64,000 bases of DNA from Flavobacterium sp. WV_118_3 (GCF_039778605.1 NZ_CP156060.1:2666001-2730000); one strand, 5' to 3'. Counted from the first letter of the stretch, positions 8,900 through 17,978 are shown. Notes: generated from the letters alone by a model not told the origin. Numbers and translations are program-made.

Positions 8900-9529
8900 A
8901 TGATAAAAGTTTGTTTAGCAGATAATCATCCCGTCGTTCAGTATGGGGTGAAATCCTTTTTCAAGGATAATTCGGAGATCAATTTTGTCGGAGTTGTTAG
9001 TAATTTATATGGCCTTGAGGAATTACTACGGAAAAAAAACGTAGATGTCGTTGTTTTAGATTTGGAATTGGACGGTTTAACCAGCATTAGCACCGTAAAA
9101 ACCTTAACCAAAGAGTACCCGAACACTAAGATTGTTATTTTTACAAATTTAGCTGAACAAATTTACGCACCCAATGCATTAAAAGCCGGCGTTTCGGCCT
9201 ATATGCATAAAAACTCGAAATTGGAAGAATTAGAGTTTGCCATAAAAAGCGTCTTTGTCGGGAACATTATCTTTAGTGAGGCCGTTCGTAAAAACCTTGC
9301 ACTTCTAAACAAAGGACGTAAAACTGACAGACTTTACCGCAAATTATCATCCCGGGAAATCGAAGTATTACGCTATTTAAGCGATGGAAAGAAAAACAAG
9401 GAGATTGCCAAACTGTTGAATTTAAACGAGAAAACAATTAGTACCTACAAGCTTCGTTTACTGACTAAATTACATGTAACGAATCTGGTTGATCTGGTCA
9501 ATAAGGCCAAAACATTAGAAATCGTCTAA
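8900..9529 (+). CDS. NarL/FixJ-type response regulator
   Basis: Two-domain response regulator of 209 aa. The receiver domain (about residues 1-118) has the acidic pocket (ADNH), the phosphorylatable Asp in VVVLDLELDG, a Thr/Ser-type switch in VIFTNLAE, and Lys in HKNSK. The C-terminal LuxR-type HTH (about 145-205) reads LSSREIEVLRYLSDGKKNKEIAKLL. No histidine kinase is adjacent, so it is an orphan here. The frame extends to a TTG at 8894, but the ATG at 8900 is preferred. The 3' end overlaps that of dnaG by 4 nt. Confidence 0.88.
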   Translation: MIKVCLADNHPVVQYGVKSFFKDNSEINFVGVVSNLYGLEELLRKKNVDVVVLDLELDGLTSISTVKTLTKEYPNTKIVIFTNLAEQIYAPNALKAGVSAYMHKNSKLEELEFAIKSVFVGNIIFSEAVRKNLALLNKGRKTDRLYRKLSSREIEVLRYLSDGKKNKEIAKLLNLNEKTISTYKLRLLTKLHVTNLVDLVNKAKTLEIV

Positions 9530-11508
9530 CTGTAACGCGACATGACGCGTCCCAGTTTTTTCGAAAAAGTATTGATTAATTTTTGGTAGTCTACTGCCAT
9601 CATCAGGATTTCCGAATTATCTGCCGTGACTTCCCTATTAAGGGAATTTTTAAGGTCGTTAATGATCCTGTCTACTAAAAACCAACGTAAAGTCAGTATA
9701 GTTTCTGAAACGTATTGACTTATCGTTTGGTTTTTCTGTTTTACAATGATCTGCTGTACTTCCCAATTGTGTAAGGATTCCCGCTCTTCTTCCATTAAAA
9801 TATTGGTCACTTCACGTGCCAGTTCCGGCTCCAGTCGCATCAAATATTGCTCTATTTCGAAGGTTTCATTCTGATGGTAATAATTGATCAGGTGATTATA
9901 AATCGCCCGGAACGATTCGTTAGCCAATTCAACCTCATCTTCCTGTAAACTCAGATAAATTCGGTGGTACACTTTATAATTATTCATTTCACTTACTTCC
10001 GTCATCTCACCTTCTTCATTCGTTTTCAACATGACGTCTTCGAATTCTTCTACAGCATTTCCATATAGCAAGAGAATTTCAATCAGTTTTCGCTCCAGTT
10101 CGTACTGCACATCCACTTTGGACGCCGCTATTCCCTCCTGATTTTTAACTACTTCGAAAACTTTTTCTTTTTGCTCCTGTTTTAGTTTTTTTCCGGCATC
10201 GGCCACATCTTTTTGCACCATTTGCGCCAGCGTATCAACCAAAACCTGTTCGGAAATATCCATAATTCGGGAACACTCCTGTATATATACTTCGCGTTTG
10301 ATACGATCCGGAATTTTGGAAATACTCGTAACCATGTCGCGAATCAGCTCGGCTTTTTTAATCGGATCGTTATTGGCTTCCCGCATTAAAAGGGAAGCCT
10401 TAAACTGGATAAAATCCTTCGCGTTTTCGTCCAGATAACGCACTAATTCGTCATATGGCGTTTTTTTAGCAAAACTATCCGGGTCTTCTCCATCGGGAAA
10501 CGAACATACTTTTACGTTCATTCCGGCTTCCAGAATAAGATCTACCCCGCGAACAGAGGCACGTAAACCGGCCGCGTCACCATCAAAAAGGACTGTAATA
10601 TTTTTGGTCAGACGGTTGACCAGTCGAATCTGATCGGGTGTTAAAGCCGTACCGGACGAAGCCACTACGTTTTCAATTCCGGCCTGGTTAAACTGAATCA
10701 CATCGGTATACCCTTCCACCAAATAACAGTTATCCTGTTTGGCAATGGCCTGTTTGGCATGGAAGATTCCGTATAGTACTTTACTTTTATGATAGATATC
10801 ACTTTCGGGTGAGTTGAGGTATTTGGCCGCTTTTTTATCATTGGTCAATATACGACCACCAAATCCCAATACGCGTCCGGACATGCTCTGTATCGGAAAC
10901 ATCACCCGACCTTTAAAACGGTCGAATTGTTTGTCGTCTTTTACGATTGTAAGTCCGGTTTTGTCCAGGTATTCCAGACGATATCCTTTGCCAAGTGCTT
11001 CTTTGGTAAACGCGTCCCAGGTTTCGGGCGAATATCCCAATCCAAATTTTTTGATTGTTTCGTCCGTAAATCCTCTTTCTTTAAAATATGAATAACCAAT
11101 GGCTTTTCCTTCTTCTGAAAGCGTCAGTATATTGTGAAAATATTGTTGCGCAAATTCGGAAACCAGATACATACTTTCTTTTTCATTGGCTTCTTCCTTT
11201 TCTTCATTGGATTGCTCCGTTTCTTCGATCTCAATATTGTATTTTCTTGCGAGGTAACGAATGGCTTCCGGATAGGAAAAATGTTCGTGCTCCATTAGAA
11301 ACGTCACTACATTCCCGCCTTTTCCAGAACTAAAATCTTTCCAGATCTGCTTAACCGGTGAGACCATAAAAGACGGAGATTTTTCGTCTACAAACGGGCT
11401 CAACCCTTTGAGGTTACTTCCCGCTCGTTTTAACTGGACAAAATCGCCAATTACTTCCTCAACCCGGGCTGTTTCGAAAACGGTATCTATAGTATTCTGT
11501 GCAATCAT
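9526..11508 (-). CDS. dnaG: DNA primase DnaG with a ligand-less zinc-domain
   Basis: Primase of 660 aa that makes RNA primers for replication. The N-terminal CHC2-type domain, the core with Toprim motif (LVEGYTDVIQF, then VLFDGDAAGLRA) and a C-terminal DnaB-binding helical region are all present. The zinc-domain keeps the family skeleton (LKGLSPFVDEKSPSF, then QIWKDFSSGKGG). However, the four positions that are Cys, His, Cys, Cys in E. coli DnaG are Ser37, Val40, Asp58 and Ser61 here. Spacing is unchanged, so this is substitution and not deletion. Toprim acidic residues are intact, so the enzyme should be active without zinc. Confidence 0.95.
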   Translation of the reverse strand: MIAQNTIDTVFETARVEEVIGDFVQLKRAGSNLKGLSPFVDEKSPSFMVSPVKQIWKDFSSGKGGNVVTFLMEHEHFSYPEAIRYLARKYNIEIEETEQSNEEKEEANEKESMYLVSEFAQQYFHNILTLSEEGKAIGYSYFKERGFTDETIKKFGLGYSPETWDAFTKEALGKGYRLEYLDKTGLTIVKDDKQFDRFKGRVMFPIQSMSGRVLGFGGRILTNDKKAAKYLNSPESDIYHKSKVLYGIFHAKQAIAKQDNCYLVEGYTDVIQFNQAGIENVVASSGTALTPDQIRLVNRLTKNITVLFDGDAAGLRASVRGVDLILEAGMNVKVCSFPDGEDPDSFAKKTPYDELVRYLDENAKDFIQFKASLLMREANNDPIKKAELIRDMVTSISKIPDRIKREVYIQECSRIMDISEQVLVDTLAQMVQKDVADAGKKLKQEQKEKVFEVVKNQEGIAASKVDVQYELERKLIEILLLYGNAVEEFEDVMLKTNEEGEMTEVSEMNNYKVYHRIYLSLQEDEVELANESFRAIYNHLINYYHQNETFEIEQYLMRLEPELAREVTNILMEEERESLHNWEVQQIIVKQKNQTISQYVSETILTLRWFLVDRIINDLKNSLNREVTADNSEILMMAVDYQKLINTFSKKLGRVMSRYS

Positions 11509-11570
11509 AGTCCGACAAAGATACGATACGGGAGTTATTTTTTACAAATTTGTATCGGTTAAAAAACAAA

Positions 11571-11591
11571 AGGTGCCCGTTATGAGCACCT
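11571..11591. terminator. Terminator after the outer-membrane protein gene
   Basis: The hairpin AGGTGC / GCACCT is followed on the minus strand by TTTTGTTTTTT. It ends the sigma/anti-sigma/outer-membrane operon just before dnaG. Confidence 0.65.
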
Positions 11592-11618
11592 GATAAAAAA
11601 GTATAACTAACCTAAACT

Positions 11619-12662
11619 TTAATTGAAGTCAAAACGCAATCCCAATGAAATGTTGTTTTGATTGGTAACATTATCTTTAAACAACGGATTCAGATCGTAT
11701 TTTAGGTATAACGACATCGAACGATAGCCTACATAAGTACTCAAACCATATATAAAACCATTGGTATTAAAACCGCTATTCTGGGTTTCTTCAATATCAT
11801 AACCTTCGCGTTCGTATTCCAAAAACTGTTTGGTATTCAGATTGGCACCGATATATCCTCCAATTCCGGCACGAAAATTTTGATGTGTCCTAAAAACTTT
11901 TTCGCCTTTGTCGTTGGTCTTAACCGGTGTAAAATCAAATTCCAAATGCACCGGAAAGATTAGTTGTACGTTGCGCAATCTGGATTCTTTTAACCATACT
12001 GATGAAGGCGCAAGATCCGTTTGATCGTAGTTTTTTACAAAGTACTGATTATCAAAAGGTCTCAGATTGTTATACACCGCCGAAAATCCGTATTTTAAAT
12101 GTAACAGGTTATCATTTTTTGCCAAACGCGTATTCAACGTTAATCCGACTTCATAAAAATGGGAACCCCAATATCTGAATTTTGAATTTGCCAAAGCGCC
12201 GTCGGTTACTACGTTATTAACTCCACCGGCAACAACCAACTGTGTTGTTGTTCTTTTTTCGCCGGACTTAAATTTATTTTTCCCTTTTTTATACTTTAAC
12301 ACGAAATAACCTTCTTCATCGGTTTTCGTTGTGTCACGCTCTTTAATTTTACCATCTACCTGTTCTTTTACCAAAAGATTTAAGTTCGCTTCCTCTACGG
12401 CTACACGTTCTTCGATTCGTTTGGCATGGTAATTGGCCGCTTCTAATTTTTGCGTATCGGCTTCTTCACGGGTAATCTGATTTTGCTCCCAACGTGCGTT
12501 AATACTGTCTACCTTGTTTTTTAGGATTGCTTTTTCCTCTTTGGTGATTCTTTCGATATTGGCTGCAATTACTTTAGCACGGTTTTCAAAGTTTTCCTGA
12601 GCGTGGATTTTCGTCACCACCAGGCATACGAAAGCCACTACATAAAAAATAATTTTCTGCAT
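11619..12662 (-). CDS. Outer-membrane beta-barrel protein with coiled-coil N-terminus
   Basis: Exported protein of 347 aa, function unknown. A signal peptide (MQKIIFYVVAFVCLVVTKIHAQ) leads to a charged helical stretch of about 85 residues (IERITKEEKAILKNKVD), predicted coiled coil. The remainder has alternating, aromatic-rich strands typical of an outer-membrane barrel and ends in ISLGLRFDFN, with a C-terminal aromatic/Asn signature. It is the third gene of a unit with an ECF sigma factor and its presumed anti-sigma factor, so it may be a target of that sigma factor. The barrel call is from composition only. Confidence 0.7.
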   Translation of the reverse strand: MQKIIFYVVAFVCLVVTKIHAQENFENRAKVIAANIERITKEEKAILKNKVDSINARWEQNQITREEADTQKLEAANYHAKRIEERVAVEEANLNLLVKEQVDGKIKERDTTKTDEEGYFVLKYKKGKNKFKSGEKRTTTQLVVAGGVNNVVTDGALANSKFRYWGSHFYEVGLTLNTRLAKNDNLLHLKYGFSAVYNNLRPFDNQYFVKNYDQTDLAPSSVWLKESRLRNVQLIFPVHLEFDFTPVKTNDKGEKVFRTHQNFRAGIGGYIGANLNTKQFLEYEREGYDIEETQNSGFNTNGFIYGLSTYVGYRSMSLYLKYDLNPLFKDNVTNQNNISLGLRFDFN

Positions 12663-12694
12663 AATTCTAAATTTTAACTATTCGATTGATTGAT

Positions 12695-13393
12695 TTATTC
12701 AGTATTGCGATTCGCTACAGCCGATTTTACGGTTTTAAAATTCCGATTGATCGTTTGAAATACACCTTCGCGGTAGTCGGTAGTGATTTCTCCTTCAACA
12801 GTACTTAACAGGGAATTGGCGTCGACTTTAACATTCCCTTTTTTAATCGTACTTTTTGTTGGAGCATTTTTATCCACCGATGCCAGTAAACTTTCCACAT
12901 CTACTGTAGTAGTTATCTTTTTGATTTCTTTTGACGGTGCTACTTCAACAATTTGTGTTTCCGGAGCGGTTGCTGTTTGTTGTCCGATATCGGCGCCGGA
13001 TTGTACTTTCACAGCTGCTTTTACATTCGTTTTTACAACTGCTGCCATTTCTTTTTGTTCCGCTTGAACTGACTCTGGAGTAACCGCCTCAACTATTTCT
13101 GTTTCCGTAGTGTTTTCCGTTTCCGATACGTCCGAATCTTGTGTCGAAATTGTCTTTATAGTGTCTTTTATTTTCAGGTCTTCTTTTTGTTGTTCCATGA
13201 ATAAGGTTCCCACAAGCAACATTCCGACAAAAACAGCGGCCATAGACAACCATTTTTTATAGTTGCGTTTCGGCTTTTTCTTTTCGGAAACCGAAAGCAT
13301 CGCATCCAATCTGTCCCATGCCATTTCGGAGGGTTGAATCATTCTCGAATTCAACTTATCTCTGAAATCCTCTTCTAATTTATTCGGTTCCAT
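12695..13393 (-). CDS. Probable membrane anti-sigma factor
   Basis: Protein of 232 aa with a cytoplasmic head (about 1-45, EEDFRDKLNSRMIQPSEMAWDRLDAML), one transmembrane helix (about 48-65, WLSMAAVFVGMLLVGTLF) and a low-complexity periplasmic tail rich in T, E, V and K. This layout is common in Bacteroidota for the gene directly after an ECF sigma factor. It overlaps the sigma gene by 14 nt, which implies coupling. No FecR or zinc anti-sigma motif is seen, so the role is inferred from topology and position. Confidence 0.7.
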   Translation of the reverse strand: MEPNKLEEDFRDKLNSRMIQPSEMAWDRLDAMLSVSEKKKPKRNYKKWLSMAAVFVGMLLVGTLFMEQQKEDLKIKDTIKTISTQDSDVSETENTTETEIVEAVTPESVQAEQKEMAAVVKTNVKAAVKVQSGADIGQQTATAPETQIVEVAPSKEIKKITTTVDVESLLASVDKNAPTKSTIKKGNVKVDANSLLSTVEGEITTDYREGVFQTINRNFKTVKSAVANRNTE

Positions 13394-13940
13394 TTTGATA
13401 ATTTTTTAGTTTGTTAATTTGATCCTGCAACATTTTACGGGCGTGCGAAAGTTGAGATTTCGATGTTCCTTCGCTAATTCCCAACATTTTCCCGATTTCG
13501 TGGTGTTTATAGCCTTCAATTGCATAAAGGTTAAAAACCATACGGTAACCATCGGGCAAATTATCGATCAGAAATTGAATATCGTCTACCGACAATTGGC
13601 TTTCGATATCGTTAAAACGCTCTTCAAAATAACTTTCGTCTTCGGTAAATTTTACCGGTTTTTGTACCCGGATGTGTGAGATACATTCGTTAACCATAAT
13701 CCGTCGGATCCATCCTTCAAAACTGCCTTTATGTTCGAATGCTTTTAAATTGGTAAACACTTTCATAAAAGCAGTGATCATCACATCTTCCGCCAGATGA
13801 ACATCTTTTAAATACTGTCGGCAAACACTTAGCATCTTCGGAGCAAAAAGCGAATAAATCTTGTGCTGTGCATGTCGATTGTTTTCGACTGCCAACGCGA
13901 TTAGTTCCTTTTCTTCCTGATGTAGGTTGATTACTTTCAA
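13380..13940 (-). CDS. ECF-family RNA polymerase sigma factor
   Basis: Sigma-70 family extracytoplasmic-function factor of 186 aa. Region 2 includes AEDVMITAFMKVFTNLKAFEHKGSFEGWIRRIMVNECI, and region 4 includes LPDGYRMVFNLYAIEGYKHHEIGKMLGISEGTSKSQLSHARKML. The only available start is TTG at 13940, because an in-frame TAG lies shortly upstream and there is no ATG between. It heads the sigma/anti-sigma/outer-membrane unit. The signal it responds to cannot be read from the sequence. Confidence 0.92.
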   Translation of the reverse strand: MKVINLHQEEKELIALAVENNRHAQHKIYSLFAPKMLSVCRQYLKDVHLAEDVMITAFMKVFTNLKAFEHKGSFEGWIRRIMVNECISHIRVQKPVKFTEDESYFEERFNDIESQLSVDDIQFLIDNLPDGYRMVFNLYAIEGYKHHEIGKMLGISEGTSKSQLSHARKMLQDQINKLKNYQNGTE

Positions 13941-14075
13941 AATTATTATCAGATGTTTCTATTACTATAGACGGGCTTAATCTGTAAATGGTTGTATGGG
14001 ATATACAAAAAAGTTTAAAAATTTTTGAAAAACACTGAAAAACAATATTTTACAGTGCTATTATTTTAAAAAAAA

Positions 14076-15056
14076 TTATTTTTTTCTTTCGATCACGTAG
14101 TTCACCATTAACGTTAGTGCGTTTTTATAAGGTGAATCCGGGAAATTTTGCAGTAATGAAAGTGCTTCCTGTTGGAATTGCACCATTTTTTGTTCGGCGT
14201 AGATTAGTCCGTTCCGTTCTTTTACAAAAGCAATGACTTCGCGAACGCGTTTTTTGTCTTTATTATGGTTCTTGATGGAATTAATGCACCAGTTTTTTTC
14301 TTTGGTCGTACAATTGTTAAGTGCATAAATCAACGGAAGTGTCATTTTTTGTTCTTTGATATCGATTCCCGTCGGTTTACCAATAGCATCATCGGTATAA
14401 TCGAAAAGATCATCTTTGATCTGGAATGCCATTCCGATCAATTCTCCGAATTTCCGCATCCGCTCCACCACTTCCGCATCTTCGGGTTTTACCGCACAGG
14501 CTCCCAAGGCGCAACAAGCCGCAATAAGCGTCGCTGTTTTTTGTCGGATGATTTCGTAATAAACCGCTTCCGTAATATCCAGTCGTCTTGCTTTTTCGAT
14601 CTGAAGCAATTCGCCTTCACTCATTTCACGAACCGCAACAGATATGATTTTTAACAAATCGAAGTCATTGTTGTCGATCGAAAGCAACAATCCTTTGGAC
14701 AACAGGTAATCGCCCACCAAAACGGCGATTTTGTTTTTCCACAAAGCATTGATCGAAAAAAAGCCACGACGACGGTTACTGTCGTCAACGACATCGTCAT
14801 GAACCAAAGTGGCGGTATGGATTAATTCGATAACCGACGCACCGCGATAGGTCCGTTCGTTAACGGTTCCGCCGGAAACCATTTTTGCCGTTAAGAAAAC
14901 AAACATCGGTCGCATTTGTTTTCCTTTTCGGTTTACAATATAATACGTAATTCTGTTAAGCAAAGCAACCTTTGAAGACATCGATTCATGAAACTTCTTT
15001 TCAAAAAGTTCCATTTCCGTACCAATCGGTTGTTTTATTTGCTCTACAATTTTCAT
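14076..15056 (-). CDS. Trans-polyprenyl diphosphate synthase
   Basis: Builds a long-chain isoprenoid diphosphate, probably for the menaquinone side chain. The two aspartate-rich motifs are present: HDDVVDDSNRR near residue 84 and IKDDLFDYTDD near residue 213. The length of 326 aa is usual. The ATG at 15056 (MKIVEQIKQPIGTEM) was chosen over one at 15074 because a perfect -7 element at 15063-15070 lies between them. Product chain length cannot be fixed from the sequence seen. It is close to octaprenyl/heptaprenyl synthases. Confidence 0.9.
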   Translation of the reverse strand: MKIVEQIKQPIGTEMELFEKKFHESMSSKVALLNRITYYIVNRKGKQMRPMFVFLTAKMVSGGTVNERTYRGASVIELIHTATLVHDDVVDDSNRRRGFFSINALWKNKIAVLVGDYLLSKGLLLSIDNNDFDLLKIISVAVREMSEGELLQIEKARRLDITEAVYYEIIRQKTATLIAACCALGACAVKPEDAEVVERMRKFGELIGMAFQIKDDLFDYTDDAIGKPTGIDIKEQKMTLPLIYALNNCTTKEKNWCINSIKNHNKDKKRVREVIAFVKERNGLIYAEQKMVQFQQEALSLLQNFPDSPYKNALTLMVNYVIERKK

Positions 15057-15062
15057 CGGTTT

Positions 15063-15070
15063 CAAATATA
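15063..15070 (-). promoter_or_regulatory. -7 element of the polyprenyl synthase gene
   Basis: The minus strand reads TATATTTG only 6 nt upstream of the ATG at 15056. The transcript would therefore have almost no leader. It decides the start codon. Confidence 0.5.
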
Positions 15071-15147
15071 CCAATTTGGGCGGAAAGTAAAAAATGATAA
15101 TTTTTATACTAAACTTTATTTTTTTACGTTACTATATAATTACCAAT

Positions 15148-15208
15148 AAATCATTTCCTCTTTTTTACAGGAAAAACAACCTGATTGATACGGTTGTTGA
15201 AATGATTT
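15148..15208. other. Structured intergenic element, possible RNA
   Basis: Outer arms AAATCATTTC and GAAATGATTT enclose an inner hairpin AACAACC / GGTTGTT, and a second hairpin TTTCCT / AGGAAA competes with part of the outer stem. This resembles a small branched RNA fold. It sits between the rlmN terminator and the polyprenyl synthase promoter. No matching promoter or known family was recognised. Confidence 0.3.
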
Positions 15209-15295
15209 TATGTTGATCAATATATAGAGCGTAACAGCTTTATCCCGGAAAAGAAACTTCGATTATCACTTTAGATTACATGGTTATTACCATTG

Positions 15296-15322
15296 AAAAA
15301 GCCCCTTAAAGGGGCTTTTTTT
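15296..15322. terminator. Terminator after rlmN
   Basis: The hairpin AAAAAGCCCC-TTAA-GGGGCTTTTTTT overlaps the rlmN stop region. A- and T-runs flank it on both strands. Confidence 0.85.
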
Positions 15323-16370
15323 ATGCTTCTGCTTCTTTGTTGGCCAACTGACCGCAAGCCGCATCGATATCTTTTCCACGGCTTCGTCGTACTTTTGCTA
15401 CAATATCGTTTCGTTCCAACGCGCTAATATAGGCTTCGATTGCCGCTGCCGGAGCCTGTTGAAATTCACCATCATCGATTGGGTTGTATTCAATCAGGTT
15501 TACTTTACACGGTACGTATTTACAAAATTTAACCAACGCATCGATCGATTTTTTATCGTCATTGATCCCTTTCCACACCACATACTCGTAGGTTACACGA
15601 CTTTTGGTTTTGGAATACCAGTATTCCAGACTTTCGCGTAGATCTTTTAACGGGAAATTTTCAGAAAAAGGCATGATCTGCGAACGGATTTCATCGACGG
15701 CCGAGTGTAATGAAACAGCCAGTTTGAATTTTACTTCATCATCCGCCAGTTTTTTGATCATCTTCGGAATCCCAGACGTCGAAACGGTAATTCGTTTTGG
15801 CGACATTCCCAGACCTTCCGGAGAAGTGATCATGTCGATCGCTTTCATTACATTATTGTAGTTCATCAAGGGTTCTCCCATTCCCATAAATACAATATTC
15901 GACAACGGACGGTCGAAATAAAGTTTGCTTTCGTTGTCGATTGCCACAACCTGATCGTAAATCTCATCCGGATTCAGGTTTCGCATTCGTTTTAAACGCG
16001 CTGTAGCACAGAAGTTACAATCCAGACTACATCCCACCTGACTGGATACGCAAGCTGTTGTTCGCGTTTCCGTCGGAATCAGAACACTTTCCACTATCAA
16101 TCCATCGTGTAAACGAACCGCATTTTTTACCGTACCGTCTTCACTACGTTGCATCTGATCAACCTTAATATGATTGATCACAAAATTATCCTCCAACATC
16201 TGCCGCGTTGCTTTGGCGACATTGGTCATATCGTCAAATTTATGCGCGCCTTTATTCCATAGCCATTCGTATACCTGGTTCCCGCGAAATGCTTTATCGC
16301 CCTGAGCTACAAAAAAATCGCGTAACTGCTCTTTACTTAACGCTCTAATATCTTTCTTTTCCGTTTGCAT
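15321..16370 (-). CDS. rlmN: 23S rRNA (adenine2503-C2)-methyltransferase RlmN
   Basis: Radical-SAM methyltransferase acting on A2503 of 23S rRNA and A37 of some tRNAs. The 349-aa protein has the CX3CX2C iron-sulfur motif CSLDCNFC near residues 112-119, GMGEPL near 180 and the second-half segment VSLHSAVDEIRSQIMP. The conserved C-terminal Cys lies in DIDAACGQL. Start ATG at 16370 is just downstream of a -7 element (TAACTTTG on the minus strand, 16375-16382), so the message may be leaderless. Confidence 0.96.
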   Translation of the reverse strand: MQTEKKDIRALSKEQLRDFFVAQGDKAFRGNQVYEWLWNKGAHKFDDMTNVAKATRQMLEDNFVINHIKVDQMQRSEDGTVKNAVRLHDGLIVESVLIPTETRTTACVSSQVGCSLDCNFCATARLKRMRNLNPDEIYDQVVAIDNESKLYFDRPLSNIVFMGMGEPLMNYNNVMKAIDMITSPEGLGMSPKRITVSTSGIPKMIKKLADDEVKFKLAVSLHSAVDEIRSQIMPFSENFPLKDLRESLEYWYSKTKSRVTYEYVVWKGINDDKKSIDALVKFCKYVPCKVNLIEYNPIDDGEFQQAPAAAIEAYISALERNDIVAKVRRSRGKDIDAACGQLANKEAEA

Positions 16371-16425
16371 GGCACAAAGTTAGTAACTATTTGTATAATT
16401 GGCCGTTTCTGCTTTTGGTAATTTG

Positions 16426-16433
16426 TAATTTTG
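16426..16433 (+). promoter_or_regulatory. -7 element of the O-methyltransferase gene
   Basis: TAATTTTG is an exact match to TAnnTTTG, 15 nt before the ATG at 16449. No clean -33 box is seen at the usual distance. Confidence 0.45.
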
Positions 16434-16448
16434 TAAAAAATTTACGTT

Positions 16449-17090
16449 ATGCATTTTATCTCCGAGACTTTAGAAGATTATGTAGCGGCACATTCCGAAA
16501 ACGAACCGGCTTTGCTGGCCGCCTTAAATAAGGAAACCCATCAGAAAATCCTGCAACCCCGTATGTTGAGCGGCCATTTTCAAGGGCGCGTTTTGAGTAT
16601 ACTTTCCAAATTGATTCGCCCGAAGGCTATTCTGGAAATCGGAACCTATACCGGTTATGCCGCGTTATGTCTGGCCGAAGGGTTGGTTGAAAACGGTACT
16701 TTGGATACTATCGATATCAACGAGGAGTTATTCGATTTCCAACGCAAATATTTTGATCAATCGGAATGGAAAGACCAGATTTACCAACATTTGGGGAATG
16801 CTTTGGAGATTATTCCGACGTTAAATAAAAAATTTGATCTGGTTTTTATTGATGCCGATAAAGAAAACTATATCAACTATTTCCAGATGATCGTTCCGTT
16901 GATGAATAAAGGCGGGGTGATTTTATCGGACAATGTATTGTGGTCCGGTAAAATTCTGGAAACGGTAAAAGCCAATGATAAGAGTACCAAAATATTACTG
17001 GAGTACAACCAGCTGCTAAAAGACGATCCAAGAGTCGAAACGGTTTTATTACCAATTCGCGACGGACTTACCGTGAGCCGAGTTCTTTAA
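16449..17090 (+). CDS. SAM-dependent O-methyltransferase (COMT-like family 3)
   Basis: Class I methyltransferase of 213 aa in the catechol/caffeoyl-CoA O-methyltransferase family. Visible motifs are ILEIGTYTGYAALCLAEGL (SAM loop), the acidic end of strand 2 in LDTIDINEE, and the metal/catalytic segment LVFIDADKENYINYF followed by ILSDNVLWSGKI. The natural substrate is unknown. Its terminator (17097 onward) is split by IS copy 1. Confidence 0.9.
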   Translation: MHFISETLEDYVAAHSENEPALLAALNKETHQKILQPRMLSGHFQGRVLSILSKLIRPKAILEIGTYTGYAALCLAEGLVENGTLDTIDINEELFDFQRKYFDQSEWKDQIYQHLGNALEIIPTLNKKFDLVFIDADKENYINYFQMIVPLMNKGGVILSDNVLWSGKILETVKANDKSTKILLEYNQLLKDDPRVETVLLPIRDGLTVSRVL

Positions 17091-17096
17091 AAAATA

Positions 17097-17111
17097 AAAG
17101 GGATAACAATG
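17097..17111 (+). terminator. Left half of a terminator split by IS copy 1
   Basis: AAAGGGATAACA plus the target duplication ATG abuts the element. The other half, TTATCCCTTT followed by CTTTTTA, resumes at 18557. Joining the halves with one ATG gives a near-perfect palindrome followed by a T-rich run, placed 7 nt after the O-methyltransferase stop. Confidence 0.85.
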
Positions 17112-17145
17112 TAGAGTGCTCCCAAAAAGTTAGACAAATTTATAA

Positions 17146-17943
17146 TTAAATTTGACAATAATGAGCTCGGTATTTCACCGGGCTCATTCCATTTAAATTA
17201 AGTTTAATTCTATTGTTATTGTAATAGCTTATGTACTTTTTAAGCTCTTGTTTTAAATGTTCTGTTGATTTAAACTTTTGAAGATAAAACAACTCTGATT
17301 TAATAATACCAAAAAAGTTTTCTATAACAGCATTGTCTAAGCAATTCCCTTTTCTTGACATACTTTGAGTAACTCCCTTGTCCTTCAATAATCTTTGATA
17401 TTGTTTCATTTGGTATTGCCATCCTTGATCAGAGTGCAATATAAGCCCAGTATTATCTGCTATTTTCCTAAATGACTTTTTAAGCATATTAGTGACCTGT
17501 TCAAAATTTGGCCTTTCTGATAATTCATAGCTTATTATTTCTCCATTAAATAGATCAATGACAGGAGACAAGTATAGCTTCTTTCCCTTTACATTGAATT
17601 CGGTTATATCAGTTGCCCATTTTTGATTGGGTTGTTCTGCTTTAAAATTCCGTTGTAATATATTAGGTGCTATCTTGCCATGTTCTCCTTTATACGATTT
17701 ATATTTCTTAACTCTTATTAAACTCTTAAGCCCTAAAACTTTCATTAGTTTCAATACAGTCTTGTGATTAATTACAAAACCTTTATTCCTTATCTCAAGA
17801 GTGATACGGCGATAGCCCAGACGACCTTTATGAGAATGATAGATCGATTTAATCAACTCTTTAAGCTCTGTATATTTGTCAATAACAGCGTTTCTCTTTT
17901 GATGATAATAATAACTAATCCGTGCCATATTTGCATGATCCAA
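17146..17943 (-). CDS. IS3-family transposase OrfB (DDE domain), copy 1
   Basis: Catalytic half of the transposase. An N-terminal HTH_21-type region (YHSHKGRLGYRRITLEIRNKG) is followed by the rve/DDE core: first Asp in WATDITEF, second in LHSDQGWQY, Glu in IENFFGIIKSE. The annotated 5' end is a TTG, but the frame continues upstream without a stop to a -1 slip site CAAAAGG at 17991-17997, where it would fuse to OrfA (the usual IS3 mode). The protein is the same as in copy 2. Confidence 0.92.
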   Translation of the reverse strand: MDHANMARISYYYHQKRNAVIDKYTELKELIKSIYHSHKGRLGYRRITLEIRNKGFVINHKTVLKLMKVLGLKSLIRVKKYKSYKGEHGKIAPNILQRNFKAEQPNQKWATDITEFNVKGKKLYLSPVIDLFNGEIISYELSERPNFEQVTNMLKKSFRKIADNTGLILHSDQGWQYQMKQYQRLLKDKGVTQSMSRKGNCLDNAVIENFFGIIKSELFYLQKFKSTEHLKQELKKYISYYNNNRIKLNLNGMSPVKYRAHYCQI

Positions 17944-17978
17944 TAAAAGAGATAGATCATGGTTATGCCTTAATTCCT

